DNA of 64,000 nt from DASVVT01 sp036386415 (GCA_036386415.1 DASVVT010000009.1:57695-121694); one strand, 5' to 3'. Shown: positions 50,973 through 59,706, counted from the first letter of the stretch. Translations and numbers: made by a program. The notes: generated from the sequence alone by a model not told the origin.

Positions 50973-51182
50973 ATGAGCGACGAAGCAGAGACAAAGCCGA
51001 CCATCGAAACCGTCCTTGAGCGGCTTCAGGATTTCCGCAATGCCGTAGAGCATCAACTTGAGAATATAGATATGCGGCTTGACCGTATTGAAAGCTTCGC
51101 GCATCAAACGCGTTCAGACCTTATAGGGTTGCGCGCCGACTTCAAAGAGTTCAAATCTCAGTTCAAACAGCCTGCCGGATAA
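50973..51182 (+). CDS. Small coiled-coil protein (tandem paralogue 2)
   Basis: A 69-residue protein beginning MSDEAETKPTIETVLERLQD, with a shorter coiled coil (VEHQLENIDMRLDRIESF) and ending FKSQFKQPAG. It lacks the ~10-residue EERLEEIETC segment of its neighbour, a loss of about one and a half heptads. GGAGGGTC lies ~8 bases before ATG 50973. The two proteins could form a heterodimeric coiled coil (inference). Confidence 0.75.
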   Translation: MSDEAETKPTIETVLERLQDFRNAVEHQLENIDMRLDRIESFAHQTRSDLIGLRADFKEFKSQFKQPAG

Positions 51183-51250
51183 GCTCCCCGAATTAGTCAA
51201 GGTCAGAATCAATCGTGCCCCGGTCGCCCATACTGCTTAGGTCTATCTGG

Positions 51251-51388
51251 TAGTGTCCTAATTTGATTAGTGCTCTGTGCATCCTCTGCGTCCTCTGTGT
51301 CTCTGTGGTGAGTCTTGTTTGAATTGATTCACCACAGAGACACAGAGAACACGGAGGGGCACAGAGAAAAGCTGAAACCAGGACACTA
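51251..51388. repeat. CACAGAG-family palindrome, complete copy with terminal repeats
   Basis: It has ends TAGTGTCCT (51251-51259) and AGGACACTA (51380-51388). Arms GCTCTGTGCATCCTCTGCGTCCTCTGTGTCTCTGTGGTG and CACCACAGAGACACAGAGAACACGGAGGGGCACAGAG pair closely. A shortened copy lies at 30121. The rest of the 51183-51499 gap shows nothing else. Confidence 0.88.
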
Positions 51389-51499
51389 CTGTCTATCTCT
51401 GCTTTTTGACAGTTCAATAAGAAACATAGATAATCGCGCGGCCTCCCCTGCTTTAAAATATGGTTTCAGATTCTCTTTCGTCCCTGGAGTCTCTTTTTT

Positions 51500-53395
51500 A
51501 TGATTCGTTCGGTCAAGCTTTCAGCATTGCGTGCGGTCGCACTCGTCGCGCTCCTGACGGCCACGAGCGCTGTGGCCTGCGGCCAGCAGGAACAGAAGCT
51601 CAAGTCGATCAGCTATCGCCTCTCTATGCCGCGCCCCACGTCGCATCTCTTCGAGGTGAGCATCGAGGTTGAAGGGGTAAAGGAAGGGACAGAGGGCGTC
51701 GATTTCCAGATGCCTAAATGGTCGCCGGGGCGCTACGGTGTCTTCGACTTTGCGAAGAACGTGCAGGAGTTTCGCGCCGCCGCCGGGGTCTGTCCGCCGC
51801 AGGCGCAGTGCAAGCGAGCGCCTCTCGCGGTCGTGCGTGTGGACGACCAGACGTGGCGCGTCGAAACGCGCGGGACAGAGAGCCTGACGGTCAGCTATAA
51901 AGTCTTTGGCGACGATCTGTCGGGGACGTTCTCGCAGCTCGACGAACGGCATGCCAACTTCAACGGCGGCTCCATCTTCATGTACATCGTCGGGCATAAA
52001 CAAGACCCTGTGAAGCTCTCGATTGAGCCGCCAGCGAAGTGGCGCATCACGAATGGCCGCATGGAGAGCGCGGAGCAGCGCGAGTGGCGGTTTCCGAACT
52101 ACGACATCATGATCGACACGCCGACAGAGATCGCGCCGGACTGGACTGTGGATGAATTCAAGTTGGACGGTAAAACCTATCGCGTCGTCGTGCATTCGCT
52201 CGGTGATGAGGGGGGAAAGCGCGGCCAGCTCGTTCGCGACATTGAAAAAATAGTGCGCGCGGAGACTGCTATGTGGGGCGCGCCGGAGTTCGATTCCTAC
52301 ACCTTCCTGATCCACTACGCGGCGGACGACCGTTCGAGCGACGGCATGGAGCACCTCACCTCGACGCAGATCATAGAGCCGGGCGCGCTGGCTGATCCTG
52401 AACAGTATGACGACACGCTCGGCACTGTGGCGCATGAATTCTTTCACGTGTGGAACGTCAAGCGCCTGCGCCCGGCTGGTCTTGGTCCCTGGGATTTCAC
52501 TCGTCCGGCCAACACGCGTGGGCTCTGGATCGCCGAAGGACTGACGAACTACTACGGCCACATGATGCTGCATCGCGCGGGAATCTGGGATGATGCGAAA
52601 CTGTTGGAGACGCTCGGCGGGCAGATCGGGAATGTCGAAAACTCTCAGGGCAGCCGTTTGATGAGTGCCGAAGAGGCGTCGCTCTCCGCGCCCTTTATAG
52701 ACGGCTCGTCACACTCGCAACGCACGAATCTCAGCAATACTTCCATCAGCTACTACTGGAAAGGGGAGGTGCTGGGGCTGGTTCTAGACCTGCTGATACG
52801 CGGCAAGACGCAGGGGCGAGCGTCGCTCGATGATGTCATGCGGCGCATGTACGAAGAGTTTTACAGCAAGGGTCCGAGCAACAGTTATTACCTGCGCGGT
52901 CGCGGTTACACGGGCGAAGATTTCGAGCTCGTCGCGTCGGATGTCGCGGGCACTGACCTGCACGACTTCTTCACGCGCTACGTGCGCGGCGTGGAAGTGC
53001 CGCCTTACGACGAAGCTTTCGCCGCCGTGGGTCTCAAGCTCAAGCGCGAGGCGGCGCACGAACCCTTCGGGGCGGGCATAGCGCTCGACTGGCACTTCCC
53101 GCAAGCCGCTCGAATCTGGAACGTGAAAAACGGCTCAGCCGCTGAAGATGCGGGTCTCAAACAGGGCGACGTGATCATCGCCGTCGGCGGCCAGAACGTC
53201 ACACGCGATACGTGGTTGACCACGCTCAACCGTCACAAGCAGGGCGAAAGCGTTTCCCTGACCGTCAAACGCGACCGCCGTACCATCAAGACGAAACTCT
53301 CTGTCGGCGCACCTGACCGCTTCCAATATCGCATCGAAGAGCTAAAGGACGCCTCGTCTCAAACGCGTGCCCTTCGCGCCGCCTGGCTGAAGTAG
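51500..53395 (+). CDS. M61 family metallopeptidase with PDZ domain
   Basis: A 631-residue secreted protein: signal peptide (LSALRAVALVALLTATSAVA, possible lipobox ending AC), an M61 N-terminal beta domain (DFQMPKWSPGRYGVFDFAKN), the zinc peptidase HEFFH (His312, Glu313, His316) with the third ligand Glu346 in IAEGLTNYYG, and a PDZ domain near the C-terminus (~545-615; WNVKNGSAAEDAGLKQGDVI). M61 enzymes are glycyl aminopeptidases that prefer N-terminal Gly/Ala. ATG 51500 is used. The gene is convergent with the lipid kinase gene, and a bidirectional palindrome separates them. Confidence 0.9.
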   Translation: MIRSVKLSALRAVALVALLTATSAVACGQQEQKLKSISYRLSMPRPTSHLFEVSIEVEGVKEGTEGVDFQMPKWSPGRYGVFDFAKNVQEFRAAAGVCPPQAQCKRAPLAVVRVDDQTWRVETRGTESLTVSYKVFGDDLSGTFSQLDERHANFNGGSIFMYIVGHKQDPVKLSIEPPAKWRITNGRMESAEQREWRFPNYDIMIDTPTEIAPDWTVDEFKLDGKTYRVVVHSLGDEGGKRGQLVRDIEKIVRAETAMWGAPEFDSYTFLIHYAADDRSSDGMEHLTSTQIIEPGALADPEQYDDTLGTVAHEFFHVWNVKRLRPAGLGPWDFTRPANTRGLWIAEGLTNYYGHMMLHRAGIWDDAKLLETLGGQIGNVENSQGSRLMSAEEASLSAPFIDGSSHSQRTNLSNTSISYYWKGEVLGLVLDLLIRGKTQGRASLDDVMRRMYEEFYSKGPSNSYYLRGRGYTGEDFELVASDVAGTDLHDFFTRYVRGVEVPPYDEAFAAVGLKLKREAAHEPFGAGIALDWHFPQAARIWNVKNGSAAEDAGLKQGDVIIAVGGQNVTRDTWLTTLNRHKQGESVSLTVKRDRRTIKTKLSVGAPDRFQYRIEELKDASSQTRALRAAWLK

Positions 53396-53409
53396 ACAAT
53401 ACCGGATCG

Positions 53410-53525
53410 CAGAATAAAAAGAGGACGGGGACGCTCCACGAATTAACACGAAACCACACGAAACAGCCTCTCTTTCGTCTGGTTTCGTGTCGATTCGTGG
53501 ATCGTCCCCCGCCCTCTTTTTTGAT
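53410..53525. repeat. ACACGAA-family palindrome (copy 2), probable bidirectional terminator
   Basis: AAAAAGAGGACGGGGACGCTCCACGAATTAACACG (53416-53450) pairs with CGTGTCGATTCGTGGATCGTCCCCCGCCCTCTTTT (53485-53520). The A-rich and T-rich ends suit termination on both strands between convergent genes. Confidence 0.85.
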
Positions 53526-53534
53526 TCCAAAGCT

Positions 53535-54434
53535 TTAAGGGATGATGATCCTGATTGGATGCGGCACGATCTCGAACGTCATCGGGAGTTGCCCGATCAG
53601 CTCGCCGTCGGCCTGCACGAGCACGTCGCCTGTGGCGCGCGCATGTGTCGCGCGTATGAGGCGTATGCCGCGCATGTTCGTTTTGACGCCGCCCCGCATG
53701 GCGCGCGCGAGCAGGTAGAGGTAGCGAATGCGGCTGTAGGAATTGATGATGCAAATCTCAAACTCGGGCTGATCAAGGCTGGCGCGCGGTGTGATCGCAA
53801 GGTTGCCGCCGTAATGCGCCGCATTACCGATGGCTGCAAACGTCGCCGGGTAGGTGTGCCCGTCAACCTCCACGTGGAAAGGGATGGGACGCCAGCCAGC
53901 CAGGTGTTCGAGACCCGAATACCAGAAAGCCGCTTCGCCGACACGCCGCTTCAGGCGCGGGCGCACACGCCGCACGATTGAAGCATCAAGGCCGACCCCG
54001 GCCATGAGAAAAAAATAGCGTCTCTCGCCTGTTCTCTCTTGAGTGGCGCAGCCTATGTGTATGTGACGGTCGCGCCCGCGCGCAATCACGTCCGCAGCCT
54101 GTTCCGCGTCGAAAGGCAAATCCAGCTCGCGCGCCAGGACGTTGGCCGTCCCGCAGGGCCAGACGCCGAGCCGCGCCCCCGTTCCGACCAGCCCTTGCAG
54201 CGCCTCGTTGATCGTTCCATCACCCCCTGAGACGAATACTTCAAGCACACGGCCACTCACGGCGGCGCGCTCGGCCAGGCGCGTCGCCTCTCCAGGCCCG
54301 CTGGTGTTCATCAGCTCAACATCTACGCCGCGCTCCTTGAGACGCTCACAAAAGCGCGCCACCAACCGGGCACGATGTGCGCCGCCACGCCCAGCGTTCG
54401 GATTAGAGATCAAGATCGCTCTGCGCTCAGTCAT
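53535..54434 (-). CDS. Diacylglycerol kinase-like lipid kinase (YegS/DgkB family)
   Basis: A 299-residue protein. The catalytic domain starts MTERRAILISNPNAGRGG and carries the nucleotide-binding GGDGT (VFVSGGDGTINEALQGL), WPCGTANVLARELDLP and a C-terminal beta-sandwich (DVLVQADGELIGQLP). Members phosphorylate diacylglycerol or related lipids. ATG 54434 matches the family start; the frame is open 36 bases further upstream. It may recycle diacylglycerol from envelope synthesis; the exact substrate cannot be read from the sequence. Confidence 0.88.
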   Translation of the reverse strand: MTERRAILISNPNAGRGGAHRARLVARFCERLKERGVDVELMNTSGPGEATRLAERAAVSGRVLEVFVSGGDGTINEALQGLVGTGARLGVWPCGTANVLARELDLPFDAEQAADVIARGRDRHIHIGCATQERTGERRYFFLMAGVGLDASIVRRVRPRLKRRVGEAAFWYSGLEHLAGWRPIPFHVEVDGHTYPATFAAIGNAAHYGGNLAITPRASLDQPEFEICIINSYSRIRYLYLLARAMRGGVKTNMRGIRLIRATHARATGDVLVQADGELIGQLPMTFEIVPHPIRIIIP

Positions 54435-54642
54435 AGATTTCGTGGTGAAAGATGGCAAACCAAATGCCACACCACGGGCGACCGCTTTCTCCCATATTAA
54501 ACCAGTACCGTACTCCCTTTAGCTGACACCTATTCTTTGTTATCTACTCTATAATGCTTGTCCGGGACCGGATCGTTTGCCACGGTCGTGCATCCGCAAA
54601 CCGACAGATGATGGAAAAATATTCCACCGAGACATTACTACG

Positions 54643-55290
54643 ATGAAACATGAGCCGCAAACCCCTTCGAAACGCGAGCTGTTTGTACTGCTCGCGATCT
54701 ACGCCGTAGGTTTCACGGTGCTGGCGATCCGCCCGTATGATCGTTGGGACTGGGCGCTCGAAAATTTCTTTCCCGTCTCGATGCTAGTTGCAACCATCGC
54801 CGTCTACCCGCGCTTCAAATTCACGCGCCTCTCTTATTACCTCATCTTCTTCTACCTGTTCGTGCAGACTTACGGCGGGCACTACACCTACGCGCTCACA
54901 CCTCCCTTCAACTGGCTGCGCGACGAATTTCACCTCGCGCGCAACCACTACGACCGCGTCGCCCATTTCATGCTCGGATTTTTGATGGCGATCCCGATCC
55001 GCGAGATTCTGCTCCGCTACGTCGAGACCTCGCGCCGCTGGATGGCCTTCATCACGGCGGCCATCGTGCTCGCCATCGGAGCTTTCTATGAATTTATAGA
55101 GTGGTGGGTGGCGGCGCTGACGTGGCCTGAACTCGGCGATGCATTCTTAGGTACGCAGGGAGACATCTGGGATTCACACTGGGATATGTTCCTCGCGCTC
55201 GTCGGTGCAATTCTTGCCCTCGCGCTCTTTATGAAGTGGCACGATAGACAACTTGGCGTGTATCTCGACTCAAACAAAGCGGCGCGTTGA
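54643..55290 (+). CDS. DUF2238 (YjdF-like) membrane protein
   Basis: A 215-residue inner membrane protein with six hydrophobic segments. NHYDRVAHFMLGFL, AFYEFIEWWVA and GTQGDIWDSHWDM are hallmarks of the DUF2238/YjdF family. The clustered His, Asp and Glu residues facing the membrane could bind a metal or act catalytically, but the family's function is unknown. ATG 54643 is chosen because the upstream 22 residues are polar and non-conserved. Confidence 0.85.
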   Translation: MKHEPQTPSKRELFVLLAIYAVGFTVLAIRPYDRWDWALENFFPVSMLVATIAVYPRFKFTRLSYYLIFFYLFVQTYGGHYTYALTPPFNWLRDEFHLARNHYDRVAHFMLGFLMAIPIREILLRYVETSRRWMAFITAAIVLAIGAFYEFIEWWVAALTWPELGDAFLGTQGDIWDSHWDMFLALVGAILALALFMKWHDRQLGVYLDSNKAAR

Positions 55291-55390
55291 AAGAAAACTT
55301 GCTAAATACAATTGGGTCTTATTCTAAATATAGCCTACAATCATCGTGGTTGATTGGCCTTATATAATTTATCGGCGCTGGTTACATGAT

Positions 55391-56521
55391 ATGAGTGCTA
55401 CTATTGCTAGTAACAGCTTTTCGTCTGCTCCCAATATTGGGAGCGAAGAACTTAAAGCGCATCCCACTCGATTCTTCCCAAAAATTTCAGTAAAACCCAT
55501 CCTGAAATCTCGAAAAGATAATAGATTAAAGAGCAAGTCAACGAGAGTGAGAATACCTCTACAGATATGCATTCCTGATTTTAAGGTTGATCTTACTCTC
55601 TCAATTAATGAGTTAAAGTCCGAGATGGAATCAGGAGAAGTAATTCTCAAGGTAGCCATTGATTCTAACTCGAACTTTGTTCTGACGCTCATTGGAGAAT
55701 TATCTAGAGGGAAAGACAAATTTCAGATAAAGCAAGTTAGCTTGAATATTGAGACAAATACTAGATCAGTTCGCTCTGATTTCGTGCTCGCTTCCCTGAG
55801 AGTAATGCTTTCCTTGGCCGAAGATGTATATCTACGGATTCCAGAATTCCAACTTGATCTTGGTTTGAAATTTGAAGAGCCGCTGTTAGACATTAGCCAG
55901 ATGTTGAGGCGTCGACAGATAGCCTATCGCATTATGACGATTGAAAGAGCTACAGGATATGAATTTCAGTTGCCCCTAGATATTTCGGGGGAAGAAGTAA
56001 AAAATATAACGCTAATCTACTATGCCGTTATCCATCGTTCATTCGACTGGCCGATTGATAGTATCACTGTGTTTTTCCCCGCTACTACAGAGTGGCTTGA
56101 TCGTTTGGTTTTCATAAATCAGTTTAGCTCTTTTACGCTCGGCCCTGACCCAATTACCAAAACTCTCTTCGGGAAGGAGATTTTCTTGGGCGAAGGAACT
56201 GTAAGGGTTGAAAATAAATTGATCGAAAACTTCGACAAGGTACAGCAAGAGTTAGCCTACAATGACGGTCACCCAGTTGCAGTCGTAATACGATCTCTTA
56301 TCGGTCATGGGATGTATGATTTACCCGAAGCGCCGCGTCTACCTAATGAACCTTGGGACGAGAAAATACAAAGACTGGTTGACCTAGAAGATCAACTCGA
56401 TGCGGTGCTAGTAAGGCGTTATCATGCTCTTGCTGCTTCGACTCTAGAAGGGTTGACCGAAGAAGAAAAGGCCGCAATCACAGCACGCCCTGAATTGAAT
56501 GAAAAGGCTTTCCTCGACTAA
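55391..56521 (+). CDS. Unknown protein of an AT-rich island, possible partner of a PIN nuclease
   Basis: A ~376-residue protein with no recognised domain. It is rich in beta-strand-like stretches (VRIPLQICIPDFKVDLTLSI, VYLRIPEFQLDLGLKF) and ends in a helical segment (LVDLEDQLDAVLVRRYHALA ... LTEEEKAAITARP). There is no signal peptide or membrane helix. Base composition is unlike its neighbours (37% and 48% GC in two 60-base lines counted, against 55% in DUF2238), suggesting acquisition by transfer. A TATAAT sits at 55364-55369, but no -35 or ribosome site is clear; GTG 55346 is an alternative start. The PIN gene follows after 24 bases. Confidence 0.65.
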   Translation: MSATIASNSFSSAPNIGSEELKAHPTRFFPKISVKPILKSRKDNRLKSKSTRVRIPLQICIPDFKVDLTLSINELKSEMESGEVILKVAIDSNSNFVLTLIGELSRGKDKFQIKQVSLNIETNTRSVRSDFVLASLRVMLSLAEDVYLRIPEFQLDLGLKFEEPLLDISQMLRRRQIAYRIMTIERATGYEFQLPLDISGEEVKNITLIYYAVIHRSFDWPIDSITVFFPATTEWLDRLVFINQFSSFTLGPDPITKTLFGKEIFLGEGTVRVENKLIENFDKVQQELAYNDGHPVAVVIRSLIGHGMYDLPEAPRLPNEPWDEKIQRLVDLEDQLDAVLVRRYHALAASTLEGLTEEEKAAITARPELNEKAFLD

Positions 56522-56545
56522 AAATAAAGGGTACAACACTATTCT

Positions 56546-57028
56546 ATGCCGATTGGCCCAGCGCTCCCCGACACGCCGCTTGCTCTCGACAATGATGTCT
56601 TCACTCATTGGAGAAATGGTCAGTCATATGTGTTGCGGGAAATCACTGAACACTTTAAAAGATTAAAATTTACTCCGGCTTTGACCTCGATGACGATCTT
56701 TGAAGCGCTTAAAGGCATTGAGGATGAGGAGAGGAAAAACAAAATAACCAAAGCTCAAGCCCAGCAGTATAAAGAGAGAATTAAAACGCTGAGTGAGTCT
56801 TGCGTTGTTTTGCCTTTCGAGCAAAATGCAGCCTCAATCGCTGCCTATGTCTATACGCGTCTTACCCCCCAGCAACTCCAAAGACATTGGAGAGACATGT
56901 TCATCGCTGCAACGGCACTGGCACGCGGATACGGTATTGCGACGCAAAATATACGAGACTTTAAATTGATAGCCGACCATTTACCTGATAGCCATCCACT
57001 TCTACGCCTCGCAGTTTGGAAGCCCTAA
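56546..57028 (+). CDS. PIN-domain protein (putative toxin-like ribonuclease)
   Basis: A 160-residue protein. The PIN acidic quartet is visible: Asp15 (or Asp17) in LALDNDVFTHW, Glu53 in MTIFEALKG, Asp117 in HWRDMFIAATAL and Asp138 in ATQNIRDFK. PIN proteins are metal-dependent RNases, typical of VapC toxins. Length suits VapC with a slightly long N-terminus. It lies 24 bases after the unknown 376-residue gene, in the same AT-rich segment, and has no recognisable small antitoxin before it. The large upstream protein may take that role. Confidence 0.75.
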   Translation: MPIGPALPDTPLALDNDVFTHWRNGQSYVLREITEHFKRLKFTPALTSMTIFEALKGIEDEERKNKITKAQAQQYKERIKTLSESCVVLPFEQNAASIAAYVYTRLTPQQLQRHWRDMFIAATALARGYGIATQNIRDFKLIADHLPDSHPLLRLAVWKP

Positions 57029-57075
57029 CTCTCACCCGTCATTCAGTCTGGCTCATCAGTCGGTCTGAGTTGTTC

Positions 57076-58542
57076 TTACTCTAATCTATAATTCGGCGCT
57101 TCCTTCGTGATAATCACATCGTGGACGTGCGACTCGCGCAGGCCAGCGGCGGAGATGCGTATGAAGCGCGTCTTCTCCTGAAACTCTTTGACGTTGCGGC
57201 AGCCCGTGTAGCCCATGCCGGAGCGCAGGCCGCCGACGAGTTGTGTGACCATGTCTGCGAGCGTGCCCTTGTAGGGGACGCGGCCTTCAATGCCTTCGGG
57301 GACGAGCTTGGATTCGATGTCCGTCTCCTCCTGGCTGTAGCGGTCGCTCGAGCCCTCGCGCATCGCGCCGATTGAGCCCATGCCGCGATAGGTCTTAAAG
57401 GATCGCCCCTGGAACAGGATCACTTCGCCCGGCGCTTCCTCTGTGCCCGCGAACAGAGAGCCGATCATCACCACATCCGCGCCCGCCGCAATCGCCTTCG
57501 CCACGTCGCCGGAGAACTTCACGCCGCCGTCTGCGATGAGCGGTATGCCGTGCTCTCTGGCAGCCTGGCCGCAGTTTTGAATCGCCGTGATCTGCGGCAC
57601 GCCCGCGCCGGTCACGACGCGAGTTGTGCAGATCGAGCCGGGGCCGATCCCTGCTTTGATGGCATCGACGCCGGCGTCGATCAATTCGCGCGCCGCTTCA
57701 GTGGTCGCGACGTTTCCGGCGATCAGTTGCGTGTCAGTGTGGCGGCGCTTGATCTCGCGGACGGCTTCGATGACGCGCGAAGAGTGGCCGTGAGCCGTGT
57801 CTACGACGAGGCAATCGACGCGCGCCCTGATCAGTTCGTCCGCGCGCTCGCGAAAATCGCCCGTCGCGCCGATGGCTGCGGCGACGCGCAGGCGACCCAG
57901 GTCGTCCTTCGCTGCCGAAGGATATTTGATGGCTTTCTGTATATCTTTGACCGTGATCAATCCCTTGATGCGCTTGTCGTCGTCGATGACGAGGAGTTTT
58001 TCGATGCGATGCTTTTGCAGGACGGACTTGGCCTGCTCGAGCGTCGTGCCGACGGGAACGGTGACGAGCGGCTGTTTCGTCATCACTTCAGAGACGGGAA
58101 TGTTGAACCTGGTCTCGAACCGCAGGTCGCGATTGGTGATGATCCCGACGAGGTGGCCGTCTTCATCTACTACGGGAACGCCGCTGATGTGGTAGCGCTC
58201 CATCACGGCTAAGGCTTCGCTGACGGGGCGATCAGGGCGAATCGTCACCGGATCAACGATCATGCCAGACTCCGAGCGCTTCACCTTGTCCACCTCTTCG
58301 GCCTGCCGCTCGATGGGAAGATTCTTGTGTATGACGCCGATTCCGCCCTGCTGGGCGATGGCGATGGCGAGGCGGCTTTCCGTCACAGTGTCCATGGCAG
58401 ACGAGCAGAGCGGTATCTGTAGGCGTATGCCGCGCGTGAACTGCGTCGAAATGTCGGTCTCGGCGGGCAGCACATCGGAGCGCGCGGGAACCAAGAGCAC
58501 GTCGTCGAATGTCAATCCTTCTGTGATGTCAGACTTGATCAT
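57076..58542 (-). CDS. guaB: Inosine-5'-monophosphate dehydrogenase
   Basis: A 488-residue IMPDH with the N-terminal barrel (EGLTFDDVLLVPARSDVLP), two CBS domains in the middle (~95-215) and the catalytic loop GIGPGSICTTRVVTGAGVPQ with the active Cys. The mobile flap includes GMGSIGAMREGSSDRY. It converts IMP to XMP, the first step towards GMP. ATG 58542 is chosen because GAGGAGC precedes it; an in-frame upstream extension to 58590 is encoded by the GTCTGGA hairpin repeat and is rejected. Confidence 0.96.
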   Translation of the reverse strand: MIKSDITEGLTFDDVLLVPARSDVLPAETDISTQFTRGIRLQIPLCSSAMDTVTESRLAIAIAQQGGIGVIHKNLPIERQAEEVDKVKRSESGMIVDPVTIRPDRPVSEALAVMERYHISGVPVVDEDGHLVGIITNRDLRFETRFNIPVSEVMTKQPLVTVPVGTTLEQAKSVLQKHRIEKLLVIDDDKRIKGLITVKDIQKAIKYPSAAKDDLGRLRVAAAIGATGDFRERADELIRARVDCLVVDTAHGHSSRVIEAVREIKRRHTDTQLIAGNVATTEAARELIDAGVDAIKAGIGPGSICTTRVVTGAGVPQITAIQNCGQAAREHGIPLIADGGVKFSGDVAKAIAAGADVVMIGSLFAGTEEAPGEVILFQGRSFKTYRGMGSIGAMREGSSDRYSQEETDIESKLVPEGIEGRVPYKGTLADMVTQLVGGLRSGMGYTGCRNVKEFQEKTRFIRISAAGLRESHVHDVIITKEAPNYRLE

Positions 58543-58553
58543 AATGCTCCTCA

Positions 58554-58630
58554 AAGAGTCTGGAGTCTGAAGTCTGGAGTCTGGAGTCAAAAAATTGTAT
58601 TTGACTTTGGACTTCAGACTTCAGACTATT
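58554..58630. repeat. Heptamer hairpin, GTCTGGA/GTCTGAA family
   Basis: AGAGTCTGGAGTCTGAAGTCTGGAGTCTGGAGTC (58555-58588) pairs with GACTTTGGACTTCAGACTTCAGACT (58603-58627). It lies between guaB and rodZ, just upstream of guaB. Confidence 0.85.
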
Positions 58631-58666
58631 AAAAGAAATTGCCCGCTTCAAGCTGCGGGCAATTTT
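58630..58666 (-). terminator. Intrinsic terminator of rodZ
   Basis: AAATTGCCCGC (58636-58646) pairs with GCGGGCAATTT (58655-58665); on the minus strand the stem is followed by CTTTTAAT. Confidence 0.75.
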
Positions 58667-58755
58667 CCGGCCAAACGTTGAGTGACGCACGGACGGGCAG
58701 ACATCTGCCAGCGCGCGCCACAGGCCAGGGGCACACGCGGCTCACCCACCCCGTA

Positions 58756-59562
58756 CTATTGCATGAACCTTTCGTAATCGTCCTTCGTGATCAGCAGCTC
58801 GGCGAGCCCGCCGGGCTTCGGATTGATCGGCACATTCGCCGTTCTCCCGTTGATCTTCACTTCGAGCGCCCGCGCCTTGCTCTTCGAATAGAGAGCACTG
58901 AAGCGCTCGGTCGCCTTAAATTCTTTGATCTCATCCGGGGCTATAATTGCTTCTGCACCATCTTCGTCATCCACCGCCGCTTTGACCCAGACGCGCTCCC
59001 CCAGCGCTTTCAACTGCACACTGAAGCTGACGGCAGTCGGCGCGGTCGAAGTGGGCGCGACCGGCTGAGTGTTCGCCGTCGCGTTCGGATTGACTGGCTG
59101 AGAGCCGGAGGCGTTCGTCGCCGGAGGCTGCGTGGTGACGTTTTCGCCAATTTGATTGACAGTGCTTCGCTGATACCAGTGCAGAGCGGCGTAGATGCCG
59201 AGCGAGAGAATCGCCAGAATCAGGATTGTCAGAAAGAGCGTGACGAGCGGCGAGCGCGAGTTGCCATCCGTGTAGACGCGCGGTTGATAGGGAGTGGAGA
59301 CCACATCGTCCGGCGACGCCCCCTGATCGCGCGCCGTGCGCATGTAAGCTTCCAGAGCCTCCTGCTCGTCATAACCTATATACTTGGCGTAAGCCTTGAT
59401 GAAGCTCTTGTTGAAGATGCCGCCCGGGAGCCGTTTATAATCGTCTGCTTCGATGGCTTCCAGATAGCGCGTTGAGATGCGCGTTTGTTCGGAGATCTCA
59501 CGCAGGGAGATGCCACGTGCCTCGCGTGCGAGCCGCAACTGTTCTCCAAAAGATGATGTCAT
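58756..59562 (-). CDS. rodZ: RodZ-like cytoskeletal membrane protein
   Basis: A 268-residue protein: an N-terminal HTH_25/XRE-type helix-turn-helix (LAREARGISLREISEQTRIS), RLPGGIFNKSFIKAYAKYIG, one membrane helix (~108-130; VTLFLTILILAILSLGIYAAL), a Pro/Asn/Thr linker and a C-terminal DUF4115 periplasmic domain (VWVKAAVDDEDGAEAIIAPD). RodZ links MreB to the membrane, so it probably acts with the mreB product at 25847-26929. ATG 59562 follows TTG and GTG codons that could also serve as starts. Confidence 0.88.
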   Translation of the reverse strand: MTSSFGEQLRLAREARGISLREISEQTRISTRYLEAIEADDYKRLPGGIFNKSFIKAYAKYIGYDEQEALEAYMRTARDQGASPDDVVSTPYQPRVYTDGNSRSPLVTLFLTILILAILSLGIYAALHWYQRSTVNQIGENVTTQPPATNASGSQPVNPNATANTQPVAPTSTAPTAVSFSVQLKALGERVWVKAAVDDEDGAEAIIAPDEIKEFKATERFSALYSKSKARALEVKINGRTANVPINPKPGGLAELLITKDDYERFMQ

Positions 59563-59581
59563 CACCAACTTGCGCCCTCAG

Positions 59582-59706
59582 GAAAATTGCGGAATGCGGA
59601 TTTTGGATTGCGGATTAAAAGATTTGTGGCCTGAAATCTCAGATTTCAGATTCAAGATTTCCTCTAGCGCCAATCCGCAATCCAAAATCCGCATTCCGCA
59701 ATTCGC
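59582..59706. repeat. Heptamer hairpin, GGATTGC family (copy 1)
   Basis: ATTGCGGAATGCGGATTTTGGATTGCGGATT (59586-59616) pairs with AATCCGCAATCCAAAATCCGCATTCCGCAAT (59672-59702), a perfect match over about 31 bases; a second small hairpin (GAAATCTCAGATTTC) lies between. It separates divergent rodZ and the BMC operon; 59707-59879 holds the probable BMC leader with no other feature recognised. Confidence 0.88.

Noticed and set aside
58543..58590. N-terminal extension of guaB (TPDSRLQTPDSLRS)
   Set aside because: It is encoded by GTCTGGA repeat copies, while a good ribosome site precedes ATG 58542 and the family start fits there.
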